The notes beneath the pieces are model-generated. The model did no database searches. It worked only from the letters and a program-made list of their open reading frames with translations, and was not told the origin of the DNA. The translations under genes were made by a program, and so were the position numbers. Shown in pieces: positions 26,013 to 35,798 of a DNA stretch of 64,000 nt (position 1 is its first letter; every line of letters starts with the position of its first letter). Source of the DNA: Paenibacillus senegalimassiliensis (lineage in GTDB: Bacteria > Bacillota > Bacilli > Paenibacillales > Paenibacillaceae); contig NZ_LN909046.1 of assembly GCF_001486585.1 (NCBI RefSeq), positions 868,001-932,000 on the forward strand, given 5' to 3'.

Positions 26013-27005
26013 TCAGCCAGTTCTTTGCCGGTTCCAGATGGGCTCGGCATACAGATTGACCAAATCGCTGCCACATTCCTTGCCGGTATCGTAGGAGCGG
26101 TTGCCCAGCACTTGCTGGAAGTCTTCCAGCTTGACCGCAAGGGTAGTCGGGTCTTCCTGGCTGTGATGCAGCCACTGCGCAAGGGCATGAAGGACCTGTC
26201 GTCCATCTTCCAATGCCTGTTCCCAAAGCTCCCACACACTTTCCCGGCGGATCTCGGAATAAATAGCGGAATGTCTCCACTCTGTTCGCTGCTCGTTGAG
26301 ATAATCGGGGATATCCTGGTTGGAGAGGAGTGAAGTTGAGGGATAAAGGAGCTGCCCCAGCACCGGAGGAACCAATGATTTCTTCCAGCCACTCGGGTCG
26401 TAAAGCAAACGATGTGCGAGTACCATGTCCTTATAGGCTTGTTGCCAGCCGTGGAAGGATAGACCGGTCACCTCGGGATAAAGGCTTAATGATGTATCGT
26501 GTAAAATTTGGCGGATGGACCGGGGAAGTCCTTGGGCGAGCTCAATCTTCTTCCAGCCCTGCTCATGGGAGATATCCACTTGCTTGGCACGATATAGGAA
26601 ATGAGCATCCAAGGCGATTTCAAAGCGTTGATGGTCCAGACGCTGGTAGCCTGCTTTCCAGTTAATATAAGGGTGCAGATTGCGATCGAGTAGATGATGG
26701 GTCAGGAAACCGAGGAAATAAATGAATGCTGGAGTACGCTCCGGCTCGGATAATTGCAGACTACTTTGCCATAAATCAATCAGGGTAGGGCCGCAGTTCT
26801 GGCTGTGCATAAGATTACCGAGATGGGTCATGCTACTTGGCTTGCGCCAGGACAGGAAGCCATGGAAGAGTAGAAAATCCGGTCCCTGGCAGCCCATTTG
26901 ATAGAGGTTCTCGTGGTGGTGAAGCTGGTTCAGAAATGGCAAGCGGTCTCGAAACTCAGCAGCAAGCCGCCGACCATATTCAATATGCATCCAAAGGGCT
27001 GGCAT
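26013..27005 (-). CDS. Zinc-dependent phospholipase C-like protein
   Basis: 330 residues with the N-terminal features of PF00882: MHIEYGRRLAAEF, a G-x-x-G-PDF segment (MGCQGPDFLLFHGFL) and paired histidines FLGFLTHHLLDRNLHPYI, which would bind metal. There is no signal peptide, so it is probably cytoplasmic, as are the many uncharacterised Firmicute relatives. The true substrate is unknown; the name reflects fold similarity only. The last part (about 230-330) has no recognised motif. The gene is separated from alkC by about 90 bp on the same strand and could be co-transcribed with it. Confidence 0.75.
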   Translation of the reverse strand: MPALWMHIEYGRRLAAEFRDRLPFLNQLHHHENLYQMGCQGPDFLLFHGFLSWRKPSSMTHLGNLMHSQNCGPTLIDLWQSSLQLSEPERTPAFIYFLGFLTHHLLDRNLHPYINWKAGYQRLDHQRFEIALDAHFLYRAKQVDISHEQGWKKIELAQGLPRSIRQILHDTSLSLYPEVTGLSFHGWQQAYKDMVLAHRLLYDPSGWKKSLVPPVLGQLLYPSTSLLSNQDIPDYLNEQRTEWRHSAIYSEIRRESVWELWEQALEDGRQVLHALAQWLHHSQEDPTTLAVKLEDFQQVLGNRSYDTGKECGSDLVNLYAEPIWNRQRTG

Positions 27006-27194
27006 AAGCTTTCCTCCCGCTAAAATGATGAGTCAAATCTCTTTCCTTCCCAGCATAAGTAACGGGTATCATGGGAGCGTAAAAAGCGATGCGTCTTCGT
27101 GTAAATATTGAAGGACATACGCGAGGAGTTACTGCCTTTTGTTGCTGTATTTTCAGGGGAAGTGCTAGGATAGAGAGGTAGGGAGTGACAAAAA

Positions 27195-27677
27195 ATGTCG
27201 GAAGTAAAAACAAATGCGATGCGCATGCTGGATAAATCCAAGATTGAGTACAAGGTTCATATATATGAAGGACAGGACAAGCCTGTAAACGGCACCATGG
27301 TAGCGGAGAAAATCGGGGAAGCGGCGGAGAAGGTCTATAAAACGTTGGTTGCCCATCATGGTAATGATTATTTTGTGTTTGTTATTCCGGTGGCAGAGGA
27401 ACTGGATTTGAAGAAGGCGGCCAAGGCTGCTGGAGTTAAGAAGATCGAAATGCTTCCGCTCAAGGATTTGCAGGCAGTAACGGGCTATATTCGCGGCGGC
27501 TGCTCTCCGGTGGGCATGAAGAAGCTGTTTCCGACGTTCATTGATAGCCTGGCCGTGCGTTTGGACACATTGCTGGTTAGTGCCGGCAAAATCGGGATGC
27601 AAGTCGAGCTTGCTCCAGAGGAGCTTGTCAGCCAGATTAGAGGACAATTTGCTTCATTAATTCGTGACGCAGAGTAA
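27195..27677 (+). CDS. ybaK: Cys-tRNA(Pro) deacylase YbaK/EbsC
   Basis: A 160-residue trans-editing protein that hydrolyses cysteine mischarged on tRNA(Pro). Features are the N-terminal MRMLDKSKIEYKVHIYEG, the lysine in VYKTLVAHHG (catalytic/tRNA-contact lysine of the family), and GYIRGGCSPVGMKKLFPTFID, a strongly conserved YbaK signature. Length is exactly that of the family. The ATG lies after a weak AGGGAG site. It is transcribed divergently from the phospholipase-like gene. Confidence 0.92.
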   Translation: MSEVKTNAMRMLDKSKIEYKVHIYEGQDKPVNGTMVAEKIGEAAEKVYKTLVAHHGNDYFVFVIPVAEELDLKKAAKAAGVKKIEMLPLKDLQAVTGYIRGGCSPVGMKKLFPTFIDSLAVRLDTLLVSAGKIGMQVELAPEELVSQIRGQFASLIRDAE

Positions 27678-27761
27678 GGATTTGATTCGCCCTTAACAAT
27701 CGTTGTCTATAATCGGGGTATGCTCCACTAAAATGATACCTATAAAAGGATGGCTGATGTG

Positions 27762-28391
27762 ATGGGCATTCATACGTACTTTCGATCTTTAAACGAATTG
27801 GAACGCATTTACCGCTGTCCAGGCAAATTCAAGTTTGAGGTGCATAGTGTGGCAGCGCACTCCTGGAAGGTCGTGCAGTATGCGAAGACACTGGCTGATA
27901 TCGAGGAGCAGCACGGTACGGCTATCGACTGGAAGAAGCTGTACGAGATTACGAGCAGCCATGATTATGGAGAGATATTTATCGGTGATATCAAGACGCC
28001 GGTGAAGCATGCGTCCATTGAGTTGCGCAACCTGATCCTCCAGGTGGAGGAAGGGATGGTTCACAATTTTATCGAGGAGCATATTCCTGAGGAATTCAAG
28101 CCAACCTTCCGGCGTCAGTTGCGCGAAGGGAAGGATGATTCTGTGGAGGGACTGATCCTTGAGGTTGCTGACAAGCTGGATCAAGTCTACGAGGCGTTTG
28201 CTGAGCTGCTGCGAGGGAACACCGAGAAGGAATTCGTCAAAATGTATCGTGATGCTCTGATCAAGATCAAGCAGATTGACCTGCACTGCGTTGATTATTT
28301 CCTCCGCGAGATATTGACTGACATGGTCAATGAAGAGACGATGTCAGCCATTGATATCAAGCGCATTACCCAGGAAGCACTGGATAGCTAA
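27762..28391 (+). CDS. YfbR-like HD-domain 5'-deoxynucleotidase
   Basis: About 209 residues with HD-domain metal ligands in VAAHSWKV (H), TSSHDYGEIFIGDI (HD) and EVADKLDQVY (D). Length and arrangement match YfbR/YGK1-type 5'-nucleotidases acting on deoxynucleoside monophosphates. ATG 27762 follows AAAGGATGG; another in-frame ATG at 27750 overlaps that site. The stop is 4 bp from the end of the convergent serine hydrolase gene, with GCCCTTAC/GTAAGGGGC across the junction as a weak hairpin. Confidence 0.85.
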   Translation: MGIHTYFRSLNELERIYRCPGKFKFEVHSVAAHSWKVVQYAKTLADIEEQHGTAIDWKKLYEITSSHDYGEIFIGDIKTPVKHASIELRNLILQVEEGMVHNFIEEHIPEEFKPTFRRQLREGKDDSVEGLILEVADKLDQVYEAFAELLRGNTEKEFVKMYRDALIKIKQIDLHCVDYFLREILTDMVNEETMSAIDIKRITQEALDS

Positions 28392-28395
28392 GCCC

Positions 28396-29337
28396 TTACA
28401 GGTAAGGGGCAATACAGCTTCGAAACACATGGACCGGAGGACGGTCTTTTTTTCGTTTATCATCCGTTAACACAACGACGGTATTAAGTCCCGGTATAAC
28501 ATAGATGAACTGTCCGCCGTAACCCTGGGCGAAAAAATAATCAAAGCCAGCGGACGCACCAGAACCTCCCTCGGGTCCTGCCGCATAGGTGTCTGTCCAC
28601 CAATGCCAGGCATAGCAGCCGCGGCGCGGGGCTTCTACATCGATGGCAGGCTGCACGGATAACGCAGATAGCTCGGAACTGATCAGGCCGCGACCGTTCC
28701 AAACGCCCTGATGCAGATAGAGCAGCCCGAACTTGAGCAGGTCGGCGGGACGAAGTGACAGTCCAAAGCCGCCGGTATGGATGCCTTGCGGGTCCTGCTC
28801 CCAGTGGTAAGCTTCAATGCCCAGCGGGCCGAACAGATAGCGCTCGGCAAACTCGGCGGTTGGCAATCCGGAAGCTTGGACCAGAACAGCGGATAGCAAT
28901 TGCGAACAGCCGGAGTTATATTCCATCCGGTCCCCGGGAAGATCAGCCATCGGCTGCTCCAGGGCAAAGCGGACCCAATCCGGGGAACGGGTCATCCGCG
29001 GGAACGAATTATGCCCGCCGAATTCGGTCCAGTTCCACCCGCCGGACATGGTGAGCAGATGGCGCAGGGTAATATCCCGCTTGCGCGCGTCCTTGTCGTC
29101 CTTCAACGAGGGAAAGAAATCGCTGATTCGGGTGTCGGGCTTGGGCAGCAACTTCATGTCCATAGCGATACAGATCAGCGCCGACAGAATACTCTTGGTG
29201 CAGGAATTAATTTTGGCAATTTCATCTACAGTATGTACGTCTCGATAATGTTCAAGCACAAGCTGCCCCTGCTGACTGATCAAGCAGCTTCTCAGGTGCA
29301 GCGGCGTCAAGGCTGAAGAGATGGCAGACAGGTTCAT
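28396..29337 (-). CDS. Serine hydrolase of the beta-lactamase/PBP4* family
   Basis: 313 residues of the class C beta-lactamase fold. The S-x-x-K nucleophile motif is SCTK in INSCTKSILSALI (about residue 45), the second motif Y-x-N appears in DRMEYNSGCSQLL, and the third (H/K)xG region is probably GYGGQFIYVIPGLN. No signal peptide is seen, so it is likely cytoplasmic and more probably an esterase or D-amino-acid peptidase than a resistance enzyme. It lies alone, ending next to the HD gene. Confidence 0.85.
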   Translation of the reverse strand: MNLSAISSALTPLHLRSCLISQQGQLVLEHYRDVHTVDEIAKINSCTKSILSALICIAMDMKLLPKPDTRISDFFPSLKDDKDARKRDITLRHLLTMSGGWNWTEFGGHNSFPRMTRSPDWVRFALEQPMADLPGDRMEYNSGCSQLLSAVLVQASGLPTAEFAERYLFGPLGIEAYHWEQDPQGIHTGGFGLSLRPADLLKFGLLYLHQGVWNGRGLISSELSALSVQPAIDVEAPRRGCYAWHWWTDTYAAGPEGGSGASAGFDYFFAQGYGGQFIYVIPGLNTVVVLTDDKRKKDRPPVHVFRSCIAPYL

Positions 29338-29369
29338 GGTGCAGTTCCTTTCTCAGGGTCAGTAGTAAA

Positions 29370-29696
29370 TTAATGACGAGGTGCCCACAGCATGATGGAG
29401 ACGCCAACGAGGCAAATGGCTGCTCCTGCCCAATCATAGGAGTCCGGCGTTTTCTTATCGACCCACCAGCCCCAGAGTACAGCCAAAATAATAAATACTC
29501 CGCCATAGGCGGCGTAAACACGTCCAAAGGCCGGGAATTTCTGCAGGGTTGGAATGATACCGTAGAGCATCAGGATAATTCCCCCGGTTAGTCCGTACCA
29601 GAGAGGTCTGGATTCGCGCAGCCAGAGCCACACCAAGTAACCACCGCCGATCTCGGCTAGCCCGGCCACGATGAACAATATGATGGCAAATATCAT
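29370..29696 (-). CDS. ynfA: YnfA-family small membrane protein (UPF0060)
   Basis: 108 residues with four membrane helices. The signatures [60 protein letters not shown] and [15 protein letters not shown] are those of YnfA, an SMR-like family linked to drug efflux in some enterobacteria; function in Gram-positives is uncertain. The open frame runs 30 codons further upstream, but the ATG at 29696 has AAAGGAATGAG before it and gives the family N-terminus. Confidence 0.9.
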   Translation of the reverse strand: MIFAIILFIVAGLAEIGGGYLVWLWLRESRPLWYGLTGGIILMLYGIIPTLQKFPAFGRVYAAYGGVFIILAVLWGWWVDKKTPDSYDWAGAAICLVGVSIMLWAPRH

Positions 29697-29869
29697 GATC
29701 TCATTCCTTTCATTACCTAGTTCCTTGATTGTATCATGGTTCCCGCAAGATGAAACCTTTATGATAACTATGGCCTTCACGGCCAATCTCGGTTAATATA
29801 AATATTAAATTTTAAGATATCATAGGGAAAGTTCAATTGAAATATTCAAGTGAAGGAGAGAATTTGAAG

Positions 29870-30187
29870 ATGGATAGAGTACAATCGCAGGAACAATTCG
29901 AACAATTGGTGCAAAGAGATCAGTATACGGTGATCAAGTTCGACACGACCTGGTGCCCGGACTGCAAAACCCTGGACCGCTTTATCGGGGGGATCGTGGA
30001 GGAACATGGGGATAAAGACTTCTATGCGATGGATGCGGAGGAGTTTCAACCGTTGGCGGAGGCGAATGAGGTTCGTGGCATTCCGAGCTTGCTGGTTTAT
30101 CGGAACGGCGAGAAGATCGCGCATCTGCATAGCAAGTTTGCCAAAACACCAGGGCAGGTTAGCGAATATCTGAACAGCTTGGAATAG
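29870..30187 (+). CDS. Thioredoxin-like protein with CPDC active site
   Basis: 105 residues of thioredoxin fold without a signal peptide, so cytoplasmic. The active site is WCPDC rather than WCGPC; CPDC is frequent in YtpP-like and other Firmicute thioredoxin paralogues. The cis-proline loop RGIPSLLVY is present. ATG 29870 follows GAAGGAGAG. It would act as a thiol-disulfide reductase whose partner is unknown. Confidence 0.88.
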   Translation: MDRVQSQEQFEQLVQRDQYTVIKFDTTWCPDCKTLDRFIGGIVEEHGDKDFYAMDAEEFQPLAEANEVRGIPSLLVYRNGEKIAHLHSKFAKTPGQVSEYLNSLE

Positions 30188-30236
30188 GCAGGAGTGGCTA
30201 GCCAAAGGATTTGACTATGCTCTAATGAACAGAACA

Positions 30237-30280
30237 GGCAGTAGCCAGAGCAGGAGAGGTTGCTTTGGCGCTGCCTTTTT
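30237..30280 (+). terminator. Terminator after the thioredoxin-like gene
   Basis: GGCAGTAGCCA and TTGGCGCTGCC pair with one bulge, followed by TTTTT. From here to 30590 I see no gene; the stretch has AT-rich segments and two close copies of TTCCCACAA (near 30447 and 30457), but no convincing promoter. Confidence 0.7.
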
Positions 30281-30590
30281 CATGCTTATTATCACTAGTT
30301 CGCTGTTACGCTAAAGGGGATGCAACTTTGGAATTATACTCTGTTGGCTTGATTAGTTCTAATATCCTAATTTTATAAAATTCATGGGGTTAACTCTTCA
30401 AAATTAAGGACATATGGACGATAAATCCAAATGGAGTGGTATATTTCCCACAAATTCCCACAAGCACAGCCATTCCATCATACTCATACATAAAGTGGGA
30501 AGATCGACGATGAAAGAGGTGTGAAGACAAAAGAGAGTGGAATTGAGCCGATTTATTCTTTCAGACAAACAGACAAGAAGGAGTGGAATT

Positions 30591-33500
30591 ATGCAGCAAT
30601 GGTTGAGCTCCAAACGTAAGGCCCGCATGATTTGGGCACATCTGATGATGGCGGTCCTCCTCACGGTGAGCAGTGTTCCCTGGTTTCCTGCATCAACGGC
30701 ACAAGCCGCAGGGGAAGAGGACTACTTATTATCGTTACACAGACCCGTCTACAGTTCTTCAGCATTAGGCGGGAATACAGCAGATCTGGCGGTGGATGGC
30801 AGTGAGCATACCCGCTGGGAAAGCGAATGGCAGAAGGACCCACAGTGGATTTATGTGGATTTGGGGGCGAGTGCGGACATCTCCAGCATTTCTGTCCTGT
30901 GGGAGAATGCCTATGCTACGGAGTTTGCCTTCGAGGTGTCCGACGATGAGATGAACTGGACCCCTGTGTACGCTACTACGGAGGGCAAGGGTGGATTAAC
31001 GGAGGTAGAGGTTTCCGAGGAAGGGCGATTCGTTCGTTTGTATAGTACAAAACGAGCACAGCAGGCCTACGGAATCTCGTTATTTGAATTCAACGTATAT
31101 GGAACGGGAGGAGCAAACCAACCGCCCAAACCCGAGGCTGTGAACCTGGCACTCGGCAAGGAGGTTATTGCTTCTTCGCTGGAGATCGATGAGCCTAGCC
31201 GCTCGGAGGAAGACAAGGCCAAGATGGAAGAGCGTAATTACTTGGCCAGGAACGCTACCGATGGCAATCCCGATACCCGCTGGTCTTCCATTTACAAGGA
31301 TAATGAATGGATCTATGTTGACCTGGGGGCCGTGAGCGAGATCGGCAGCGTCTCCTTGAGTTGGGAGACCGCCTTTGGCCGCGCCTATGACATTCAGGTG
31401 TCCGACGATGCTCAAAGCTGGACAACCGTGTACCGTGAGCTGAATGGGTCCGGTGGTCGGGATGAGATTCCCGTCTATGCCCAGGCACGTTATGTGAAGA
31501 TGGCTGGACATGGACGAGGCTCTACCAACGGCTATTCGCTTTATGAGTTCGGCGTGTATGCCTATCGTGAAGGAGATGCCAAGCCAGTTCACGACATTCC
31601 GGCTATTCGTGACATAGCTACTGTGCAGGTTGGGGCGGGAAGCTATGAGATTAATGATGTCACGATGCTGTCACCGAAAAATCCAAAATACCGGACCTCT
31701 GAGGTTCAGGCTCCGATCCCGTCCAATGACTGGTGGCAATCTATCCTGATTGCTAATCTGGGTGATGGTAACAGCCTGGTGACGCTTCCTTTCAAGAACC
31801 GTTATACCCGTCAAGGATTAAATATTCTGAATCCGGGCGCCGGATACGCCTCGGCTGATGGTGGTTCCATTGATGCGGATGGTCCTCCGGATTTAATCTT
31901 GTCCACAAGCAATATGAATCCAGCCGAAGTGGTGACGAAGATTGCCGGTTACGGTGATTATTCCGCGACGGTAATCATGAGTGACGATGATACGGCGAAG
32001 ATGAAGACCACGTTTGTCAAGGGTTCGCCCTTCTTGTACAACACCTTTGAACAACCTGACGCAGCAGTTCTGCAATCGGCGAACATTACAAGGTTGTTCG
32101 ATGACAACAATCAGCCGATTCTGCTGAATGACGGTGACGTGCTCACGGCTGATCATATCGGTATTGAAGTCACCAACCGGGACAATGCGCCAACACCGCA
32201 AACGTTCGTGCGCAACTATGGCGTTTATGCCCCTGAGGGCACCTTGTTCATGAAGCTGGGTAATACAATCAAGATCAAGTTCGGGCAAGGTGGGGATTAC
32301 TTGTCGCTGGCGACGCTGCCAGCGGCAGAGGAATTGTCCAACTATTATCGCCACGCCTATGCCTTCGTGACGGATACGACGGTTACCTATGATTATGACA
32401 AGTCACAATCTCTGGTTACGACGAGCTTCCGTTCAACGACAGAAGTGAAGCGTCCTGGATTTTCCGGGGACACCTTAATGGCATTGCTTCCTCATCAATG
32501 GAAAATCGCAACAACGCCGCTGACGGAACTGACTTATCCATCCATTCGCGGTGTGATGCGTGTCAGTGAAGGGAACTCTTTTACTACGCAAGACCGTTTC
32601 TACGGGATTATTCCACAGTTCGTGGAGCCGGATGATCCGACTTATTCCCGGGCACAACTGATGGGTTATCTGGATCAGCTTGATGCGGATATGGCGAATG
32701 GTCTGATGAGCGATGATCCTTATTGGCAAGGCAAGAAGCTACACCCGCTGGGGTTGGCTGCCTTGATTAGTGATCAACTGGGCGATACGGAGCGCAGAGA
32801 TCGGTATTTGTCCTTCCTGAGAACGATTCTGACGGACTGGTACACCTATTCGCCGGATGAACGGTTCCATTCTTATTATTTCCATTACAACGATGTATGG
32901 GGATCGATCTTCCCTTATGGTAGTGGATTTGGTGTGAACACCGGGCTAACAGACCATCATTTCACTTATGGCTATTATGTCTTCGCGTCGGCAGTCCTTG
33001 CTACGTATGATGAGGAATTCCTGCGGGATTATGGAGACATGGTCGAGTTACTCATTCGTGATTATGCTAACCCTTCTAAGACGGACGATCTCTTCCCATG
33101 GCTGCGGAATTTCGATCCGTATGAAGGTCATTCCTGGGCAGGTGGTTATGCTGACAATCGCAGTGGTAACAACCAGGAAGCAGCAGGAGAGTCCTTGTTC
33201 AGTTGGGTTGGGCAGTATATGTGGGGCGAGGTCACAGGTAATGATGCCCACCGGGATACCGGTATTTGGGGATTTGTGACGGAAGAAAAAGCCGCCGAGC
33301 AATACTGGTTCAACTATGATCATGATAACTGGGTAGAAGGATATAACCACGCAACAGCAGGTATGGTGTTCGGCAGTGCTTATCTATACGGCACGTATTT
33401 CTCCGGAGATCCGGAGCATATTTATGGCATTCACTGGCTACCGCCAGCAGAATGGATGACTTATTATGGCCGTGATCCGCAAAAAACAAATGACCTCTAT

Positions 33501-35567
33501 GCAGGTATGATTAAGGACCTTGGCGGTCAGCCAGAGCGTACTTGGCAGCATATCATCTGGCCATTCCAGTCGATTGGCAACCCGGAGGGTGCGCTGGCGA
33601 AGTGGGATACACGGAATATGCAGCAAAATGAAGTGTTCAATGCTTATTGGTTCATTCACAGCATGGTGTCCACAGGAACTCGTACGATGGATATCTGGGC
33701 GGACGACCCGGCCGTAACGGTCTACCAGAAGGACGGCATCTATACCGCGCAAATCTGGAATCCGTCCAACGAGCCGAAGACGGTGCATTTCTATAATGCT
33801 CAGGGAGCCTTGGGTTCTGCCACGGTGTATGCCAAAGCGCAAGTGAAGGTGAATCCGCTGGAAGACACCGTGCTGGAAGGTCCTGATCCGTCCCAGGGTG
33901 TTAGTTACCTGGACCGCAGCAATTGGACGATTACGGCTTCTTCCAGCTCAGAGCCAACTGAGCGTCTGATTGATGGTGATTTGGCCACGCGTTGGTCTTC
34001 GGGGCAACTGCAAGTGCCCGGAGATTGGCTGCACATTGATTTGGGCTCTGAGCAGGCCTTCGACACCTTGTTCATGAATTCAGGCACGAATTGGGGCGAT
34101 TATGCCCATGGGTATGACGTGCTCGTGTCTAATGATAACGAGAACTGGCAAGAAGCGGCGGTTGGAGCTATTGGTACTTCCCCAAGCCTGGCGGTAGCGC
34201 TGGGAGAACAATCCGTCAGATACGTCAAGATTGTATTGACGGAACCGGCAGATAGCTGGTGGTCCATCTCCGAGCTGAAGCTGGCCAAATTTGGTGCAGG
34301 TGCCATTGAGCAACCTTTGCCACTTCCGGCGGACGGTTCGCTTGCTGATCGTTCCTCCTGGGTTGTGACGGCTTCCTCTACTTATGGAGGAGATGTAGCA
34401 GACAACATGCTTGATGGGGAGCAAGGCACGCTCTGGAGCAGCGGGCGTCCACAGGCCAGTGGTCAATGGATCAAGATTGATTTGGGAGCAGTCAGTGAGT
34501 TCGACCAGATCGTACTCGATCCCGGCTATTCGCGTGATGACTATCCCCGCGAGTATCGGTTGTACGTCTCTGAGGATGGTGAGAGTTGGGGCGAACCGGT
34601 CATCGGCGGTGAGGGCGAGTCTGGAGCCTTATCCATTACGTTCCCCCAGCAACGGGCACGTTATGTGAAGCTTGTGCAAATTGGTCAGGCTGATAAGTGG
34701 TGGTCAATCTCCGAGTTAGCCATTCATAATTACGGTATCGGCCGCCAGAAGCAGCTTCTTCCTGAGGGATGGTCGGTCGCTGCTTCTTCCGGTGAGGATG
34801 CAGCGGCCATGCTGGACGGCCGCGAGGATACACGCTGGACCTCAGGACGCGAGCAAGCTGGTGGCGAATGGATTGAACTGGATCTTGGCGCGGCGCAGCC
34901 GGTGGATCAAATCGTGCTGGACAGCGCGCATAGCCGTGATGATTACGGACGGGGCTATGAGGTGTATACTTCCCTGGATGGTGAAGCTTGGGGGAGCCCT
35001 GTGGCTTCCGGTCAGGCTGATGGTCCACAAGTTACCGCAGCTTTTCCGTTATCGCTTGCACGGTATATCAAGGTAGTACAAACAGGAAGTGATTCACACT
35101 GGTGGTCCATCGCCGAGGTGAAGCTGTATACAGCCGATCCTGAAGTATGGGTGCCTGCCCAAGACGAGATTTCCCTTCCTGATGAGCTTGATCGGACAAA
35201 GTGGACGGTTACAGCATCGACGTATGCTGATGTTGACGCGCTGCTAGACGATCAGGTGCATAGCCGCTGGACGACGTCCGAAGGACAGCGTCCGGGTCAA
35301 TGGATTCAGCTTGACCTGGGGCAGCCGCAACGCTTCAGCAGTCTGATCATGGACTCCACGGGGAGTGAGAACGACTACGCCCGAGGATATCAGATCTATG
35401 TATCCCTGGATGGGGAACAGTGGGAGCTTATCCGTGATAACGAAGGAACGGCCTCATTGATTCAAGAGACCTTCCCACAGCAGCATGCCCGGTATGTCAA
35501 GATTGTCTTGACCAAGGATACGCCTGCATGGTGGTGGTCGGTTTCGGAATTAAGGTTGTACCGCTAG
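30591..35567 (+). CDS. Secreted GH81 endo-beta-1,3-glucanase with six discoidin-type domains
   Basis: 1658 residues with a signal peptide cleaved after STAQAA (about residue 40). Two F5/8-type C (discoidin/CBM32-like) domains (about 42-175 and 180-330) precede a GH81 catalytic module (about 346-1090) with SNDWWQS, DHHFTYGYYVFASAV and NQEAAGESLFSW near 860, which contains the candidate catalytic glutamates. Four more discoidin domains follow (about 1105-1235, 1250-1378, 1390-1512, 1535-1658), each with D-x-x-x-x-T-R/L-W-x-S/T and QWIxxDLG signatures and ending W-W-S-I/V-S/A-E-L/V. GH81 enzymes cleave laminarin and fungal wall glucan. ATG 30591 follows AAGGAGTGG. Confidence 0.9.
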   Translation: MQQWLSSKRKARMIWAHLMMAVLLTVSSVPWFPASTAQAAGEEDYLLSLHRPVYSSSALGGNTADLAVDGSEHTRWESEWQKDPQWIYVDLGASADISSISVLWENAYATEFAFEVSDDEMNWTPVYATTEGKGGLTEVEVSEEGRFVRLYSTKRAQQAYGISLFEFNVYGTGGANQPPKPEAVNLALGKEVIASSLEIDEPSRSEEDKAKMEERNYLARNATDGNPDTRWSSIYKDNEWIYVDLGAVSEIGSVSLSWETAFGRAYDIQVSDDAQSWTTVYRELNGSGGRDEIPVYAQARYVKMAGHGRGSTNGYSLYEFGVYAYREGDAKPVHDIPAIRDIATVQVGAGSYEINDVTMLSPKNPKYRTSEVQAPIPSNDWWQSILIANLGDGNSLVTLPFKNRYTRQGLNILNPGAGYASADGGSIDADGPPDLILSTSNMNPAEVVTKIAGYGDYSATVIMSDDDTAKMKTTFVKGSPFLYNTFEQPDAAVLQSANITRLFDDNNQPILLNDGDVLTADHIGIEVTNRDNAPTPQTFVRNYGVYAPEGTLFMKLGNTIKIKFGQGGDYLSLATLPAAEELSNYYRHAYAFVTDTTVTYDYDKSQSLVTTSFRSTTEVKRPGFSGDTLMALLPHQWKIATTPLTELTYPSIRGVMRVSEGNSFTTQDRFYGIIPQFVEPDDPTYSRAQLMGYLDQLDADMANGLMSDDPYWQGKKLHPLGLAALISDQLGDTERRDRYLSFLRTILTDWYTYSPDERFHSYYFHYNDVWGSIFPYGSGFGVNTGLTDHHFTYGYYVFASAVLATYDEEFLRDYGDMVELLIRDYANPSKTDDLFPWLRNFDPYEGHSWAGGYADNRSGNNQEAAGESLFSWVGQYMWGEVTGNDAHRDTGIWGFVTEEKAAEQYWFNYDHDNWVEGYNHATAGMVFGSAYLYGTYFSGDPEHIYGIHWLPPAEWMTYYGRDPQKTNDLYAGMIKDLGGQPERTWQHIIWPFQSIGNPEGALAKWDTRNMQQNEVFNAYWFIHSMVSTGTRTMDIWADDPAVTVYQKDGIYTAQIWNPSNEPKTVHFYNAQGALGSATVYAKAQVKVNPLEDTVLEGPDPSQGVSYLDRSNWTITASSSSEPTERLIDGDLATRWSSGQLQVPGDWLHIDLGSEQAFDTLFMNSGTNWGDYAHGYDVLVSNDNENWQEAAVGAIGTSPSLAVALGEQSVRYVKIVLTEPADSWWSISELKLAKFGAGAIEQPLPLPADGSLADRSSWVVTASSTYGGDVADNMLDGEQGTLWSSGRPQASGQWIKIDLGAVSEFDQIVLDPGYSRDDYPREYRLYVSEDGESWGEPVIGGEGESGALSITFPQQRARYVKLVQIGQADKWWSISELAIHNYGIGRQKQLLPEGWSVAASSGEDAAAMLDGREDTRWTSGREQAGGEWIELDLGAAQPVDQIVLDSAHSRDDYGRGYEVYTSLDGEAWGSPVASGQADGPQVTAAFPLSLARYIKVVQTGSDSHWWSIAEVKLYTADPEVWVPAQDEISLPDELDRTKWTVTASTYADVDALLDDQVHSRWTTSEGQRPGQWIQLDLGQPQRFSSLIMDSTGSENDYARGYQIYVSLDGEQWELIRDNEGTASLIQETFPQQHARYVKIVLTKDTPAWWWSVSELRLYR

Positions 35568-35594
35568 AGCTTAATTTAGGCACTTGAAGTCATC

Positions 35595-35649
35595 TCAAAC
35601 AGCCTATGTCCGAAAAAGTTGGATATGGGCTGTTTGAACGTTTTATTTT
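35595..35649 (+). terminator. Terminator after the GH81 gene
   Basis: TCAAACAGCC (35595-35604) pairs with GGCTGTTTGA (35628-35637), extended inward by TATGTCC/GGATATG. A TTTTATTTT run follows. Confidence 0.85.
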
Positions 35650-35693
35650 CGGTTTATATAAAAGAGAGATTATAAGAAAAAGGACTGTGAATA

Positions 35694-35735
35694 AATTGTG
35701 TGAAAAAATACACAATTAATGTGAATTTAGTCACA
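35694..35735 (+). promoter_or_regulatory. FNR/CRP-type box and adjacent dyad upstream of the lipoprotein gene
   Basis: TGTGA-ATTTAG-TCACA at 35720-35735 is a perfect TGTGA-N6-TCACA box. Directly upstream is an 8-bp inverted repeat, AATTGTGT-N8-ACACAATT (35694-35717), which contains TTGTG/CACAA halves reminiscent of Rex or FNR sites. Confidence 0.65.
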
Positions 35736-35756
35736 TGTATAGATTACACTTTTTTT

Positions 35757-35762
35757 TATAAT
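35757..35762 (+). promoter_or_regulatory. -10 box of the lipoprotein promoter
   Basis: A perfect TATAAT without a recognisable -35 (CATGTA at the expected place). With a start point near 35769, the FNR/CRP-type box is centred at -41.5, the class II activator position. Confidence 0.65.
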
Positions 35763-35798
35763 CTAAACAAAGATATAAAAATTCAGGAGGGAAACAAC

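Noticed and set aside
30340..30380. Possible promoter TTGATT...TATAAA before the GH81 gene
   Set aside because: Spacer of 19 bp and over 200 bp from the start codon; not convincing.
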